A DNA stretch of 64,000 nucleotides, from assembly GCA_963070105.1 (NCBI GenBank), contig OY718805.1, positions 1,302,001 to 1,366,000 on the forward strand, in the 5' to 3' direction. A program made the translations under genes and the position numbers. This DNA comes from Litomosoides sigmodontis. Taxonomy: Eukaryota > Nematoda > Chromadorea > Rhabditida > Onchocercidae. This document shows positions 61,558 through 64,000 of this stretch, piece by piece. How positions within the stretch are numbered: the stretch's first letter is position 1; the number at the start of each line of letters is the position of its first letter. Below the pieces are notes generated by a model. That model had not been told where the DNA came from and made no database searches. It saw only the letters and a program-made list of their open reading frames with translations.

Positions 61558-62938
61558 TCACCTTTTTTTCTTCCTTTTACTAGCGTGTTTTTCAGCTTCA
61601 TCCACTTCCAAGTCAATATTCTTGTTCAACCTGAAAATCAGTAAGTCATAATTTGCAGTATTTTTTCCACATGATGTCCTCAAATTTCAGTTCACCCTAC
61701 ACGCATTCGGGTTTTAAATTATAAGGAAAACTTTGAGTGGAATAATAAGATAGAGTGTTTACAATATAGGTTTATCAGTTTTAATGTTCAAACAATTATA
61801 AAATCTTAATAAAACAACGTAATAGAGACAATAATAGAAAATAATAGATCGTATTGAAGAGAAATAAATTTTCATTGCACAGACTAATAAAAAATTTAAC
61901 TACAATCTTTTATAAAAAAGGCAAAAAAACTTCTAAAAAACAAACTTTTCGAAAGATGTTCCATCAACAAAGTCGTCTTTAATCCCAAGTGCAGAACGCA
62001 TCCGGTTACGATTCTCTATAGCAGCCTTTGCACGAACATGCGTATCACGACTGTCCATTTCTGCATCTATATCCAGTTCTCCAGATGCCACTTGGCTTTG
62101 CAGAAGTTTTCGGTACTCACTTACTTTATTCTGAATTTCAGTTTCATCAAATCCCTGAAATTTCGAGAAGGTTATCAACTATGAAATTATTATGCTTTCT
62201 TGAACTTTGTAAGAACTACTACCGAATAACATATCGCTTTCAGTCTCTTTGACAGTATGGTACTGCCGATCACCTTATACTCTACCTCTCCATGCCAGAT
62301 CGTAATAAATAGTTGGGATAGCTACCAGTTTCTATTATAAAGCAAATAAAAAAATTAAAACACGAAAAAAAGCTAGTTCTAAAGAGAGTCTCTCCAAGAA
62401 AAAGAAAAACCCAGCATCTCGCAAAATTTTTTAAAATAACATTTTTTGAAGAACTTACTTTGTTTTCCATAAGCATCTCAAAATCAGCGCACTTCAATTC
62501 GATATGTCGTTTGCGATTATGTTCTAGCAGTTCGTTGTTAGGCTTTCTATTAATTTCTGCCTCAGCTCGCTTAATATCAGCTTCCGAATTATATGCCACT
62601 CGTTTCTAAAATGTTTTTTTAGTGGATAAAATAAAATGATTATTGCGCCCACTGCCGACAAAAAAATTATTTAGGCCACTTATTTTCAACCTCAGTGAAG
62701 ACAAGATGATGTTGTGTTAGTTGTCATAAAAAAAACCAGTAAAAACAAAGTGATGCCCGGTAAACGCTGCAAAAAAATCATTTAGGACAAAATGATGGCA
62801 GTTGCAAAAAAAAACCATTAGGAAAAAAATTTTTTTTTTAAATAAAACCTTTGAGAGCAAGAGATTAGCCAAATTACTCTGCACGTATCCATTTGTGCCA
62901 GATCCACGAGCTGTTTGCAATCCAATGCCGTTATACAT
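61558..62938 (-). CDS. cwf21-domain splicing factor (CWC21 / SRRM2 N-terminal type)
   Basis: The cwf21 domain binds Prp8 and Snu114 in the spliceosome near the catalytic centre. Four exons (complement 62849..62938, 62459..62605, 61946..62154, 61558..61630) give 172 residues in frame. The start [20 protein letters not shown] is almost invariant in this family, followed by the cwf21 helices: [33 protein letters not shown], then [17 protein letters not shown]. The C-terminus is basic and helical, ending HASKRKKKR. No long RS repeat is encoded, so it resembles yeast CWC21 more than full-length SRRM2. If the third exon's donor (GTTTGT) is not used, the protein would instead end EKFVF at 61933. ATG follows TTTTGCAG by 10 bases, a likely trans-splice site. 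Confidence 0.92.
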
Positions 62939-64000
62939 ATCGTGCGGTCTGCAAAATAAGGCTTGTTAGTGGTGAAACAGAATTTAATATTTTTCTGAAA
63001 GTAAATAACCTAGAATAGCGCTTACCATTTCCCCTACCCTTCAAATTACCCCTTTCGACAGCACTACACCACTTCCCTCACTGCATTCCACATGGACTTA
63101 CAAAGAAAGACTTAAATATCAATAAAGCAGCCGTTGCACGTAGCACATTATCCATACGTTACCAACACTCATGCAAAGAGAGAGGAAAAGAAAACCGTAC
63201 CACAGCAGATCTTAAATTTCAAGTCAATAAAGAGAAGGAATGAAGTCTCAATTCCACCCCTATCTCCTTCCATTTCTTCCACCCTCACCTAATTCCGCAC
63301 TAATTCCGTCACCCAGTAATCCTTAAATTTCACAATGTATACTCTAACAATGTATTCAAATGAAATGAATGACGTCGGTTGTCTTCATGTGCTACGATGA
63401 TTTGTTGACATTTACTACCAAAGTCGAAATCATTCATTCCGCGTGTGAATTTGACGTAAGCAGGCGAAACACTCACCAACAATCATCACCTTCCCACTCT
63501 CTCATACAGATCGATCTCCCACGCAGCAACCACAACATACCTCACGCCCACATGTTACGAAACTACGCTGATGCTATGTTTTACGTGCAACGATAAACAA
63601 AACGAAATTGTCTCACACGTCGATGCTTCACGTATGCTCGTGTTGATGGTGATAACAGCGTCATCGTGCAGAAGTGCAAGAAATTGTTGTGCAGATTCGC
63701 AAGGAATTTAAATTCGGACTTACACCGAAATATTCGAGATGAAATGCATTGTGCTACACAATTATGAAAATGTTTTACCTTATGCCTTATAAATAAGGGA
63801 AGGAAGTAAGCATGAAATTGTTTCATATTTAATGTTAGAATTAGTGGTTGGTCTTCAGCGTTCGTTCAACCTAATGTTTGCGAACATGTATTATTTCGTT
63901 GTATCAGGTAGGTGACAGTCAAAAGATTACTTTGAGTGCCTCTGCTACTCGGTAATTGTGGATTGCCACCTAATAATTTTGCTTTTCTTTCTGATTGCTT
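62939..64000. other. Upstream of cwf21 gene; no gene seen
   Basis: Likely 5' flank of the cwf21 gene. Two ORFs of 75-81 codons overlap on opposite strands (63369-63596 and 63581-63826); neither has a recognised motif or exon-like borders. Confidence 0.5.

Overview
The window reads as nuclear DNA of a nematode, most likely a clade III (spirurid or filarial) worm. It is AT-rich, and its genes are split into many short exons. Several start codons sit 0-15 bases after a polypyrimidine-AG, as expected for spliced-leader trans-splicing. It also carries a nematode cuticle collagen and a MUT-7-type exonuclease. No mobile element, CRISPR array or bacterial-style operon was seen. The given ORFs are mostly single exons or shadows, so genes were rebuilt by joining exons at GT/AG sites with reading phase checked. 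Apart from one junction in the transporter, every rebuilt gene stays in frame.

Layout. 1-2278 (+): 3' end of exportin-4. 3425-8825 (-): myeloid leukemia factor (MLF), with a 29-base first exon 3.4 kb upstream of the rest. 9024-9696 (+): possible small gene of unknown function. 11610-20593 (-): very divergent SLC6-like transporter with extra C-terminal membrane segments. 20594-26837: gene-poor, microsatellite-rich DNA. 26846-29523 (+): cuticle collagen with an unusual C-terminal tail. 31041-36115 (-): MUT-7/EXD3-like 3'-5' exonuclease. 37295-39487 (+): deoxyhypusine hydroxylase. 40114-43044 (+): mitoribosomal mS29 (DAP3). 43290-44520 (-): mitoribosomal uL10m. 45145-50927 (-): multi-Tudor protein. 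51570-51641 (-): tRNA-Glu(UUC). 53463-59434 (+): bestrophin. 61558-62938 (-): cwf21-domain splicing factor (CWC21/SRRM2 N-terminal type). The last 1 kb has no gene I can support.

How the genes relate. Most are housekeeping genes: nuclear export (XPO4), eIF5A maturation (XPO4 also exports eIF5A in vertebrates, and DOHH hydroxylates it), mitochondrial translation (mS29 and uL10m, convergent and 245 bp apart) and splicing (cwf21). Two fit small-RNA or germline biology: the MUT-7-like nuclease and the Tudor protein. The Tudor gene lies just upstream of uL10m on the same strand and could share a polycistronic transcript with it. The least ordinary items are the SLC6-like protein, which has lost the usual Na+-symporter signature and gained about four membrane segments, the collagen tail, and the unrecognised small gene facing MLF.
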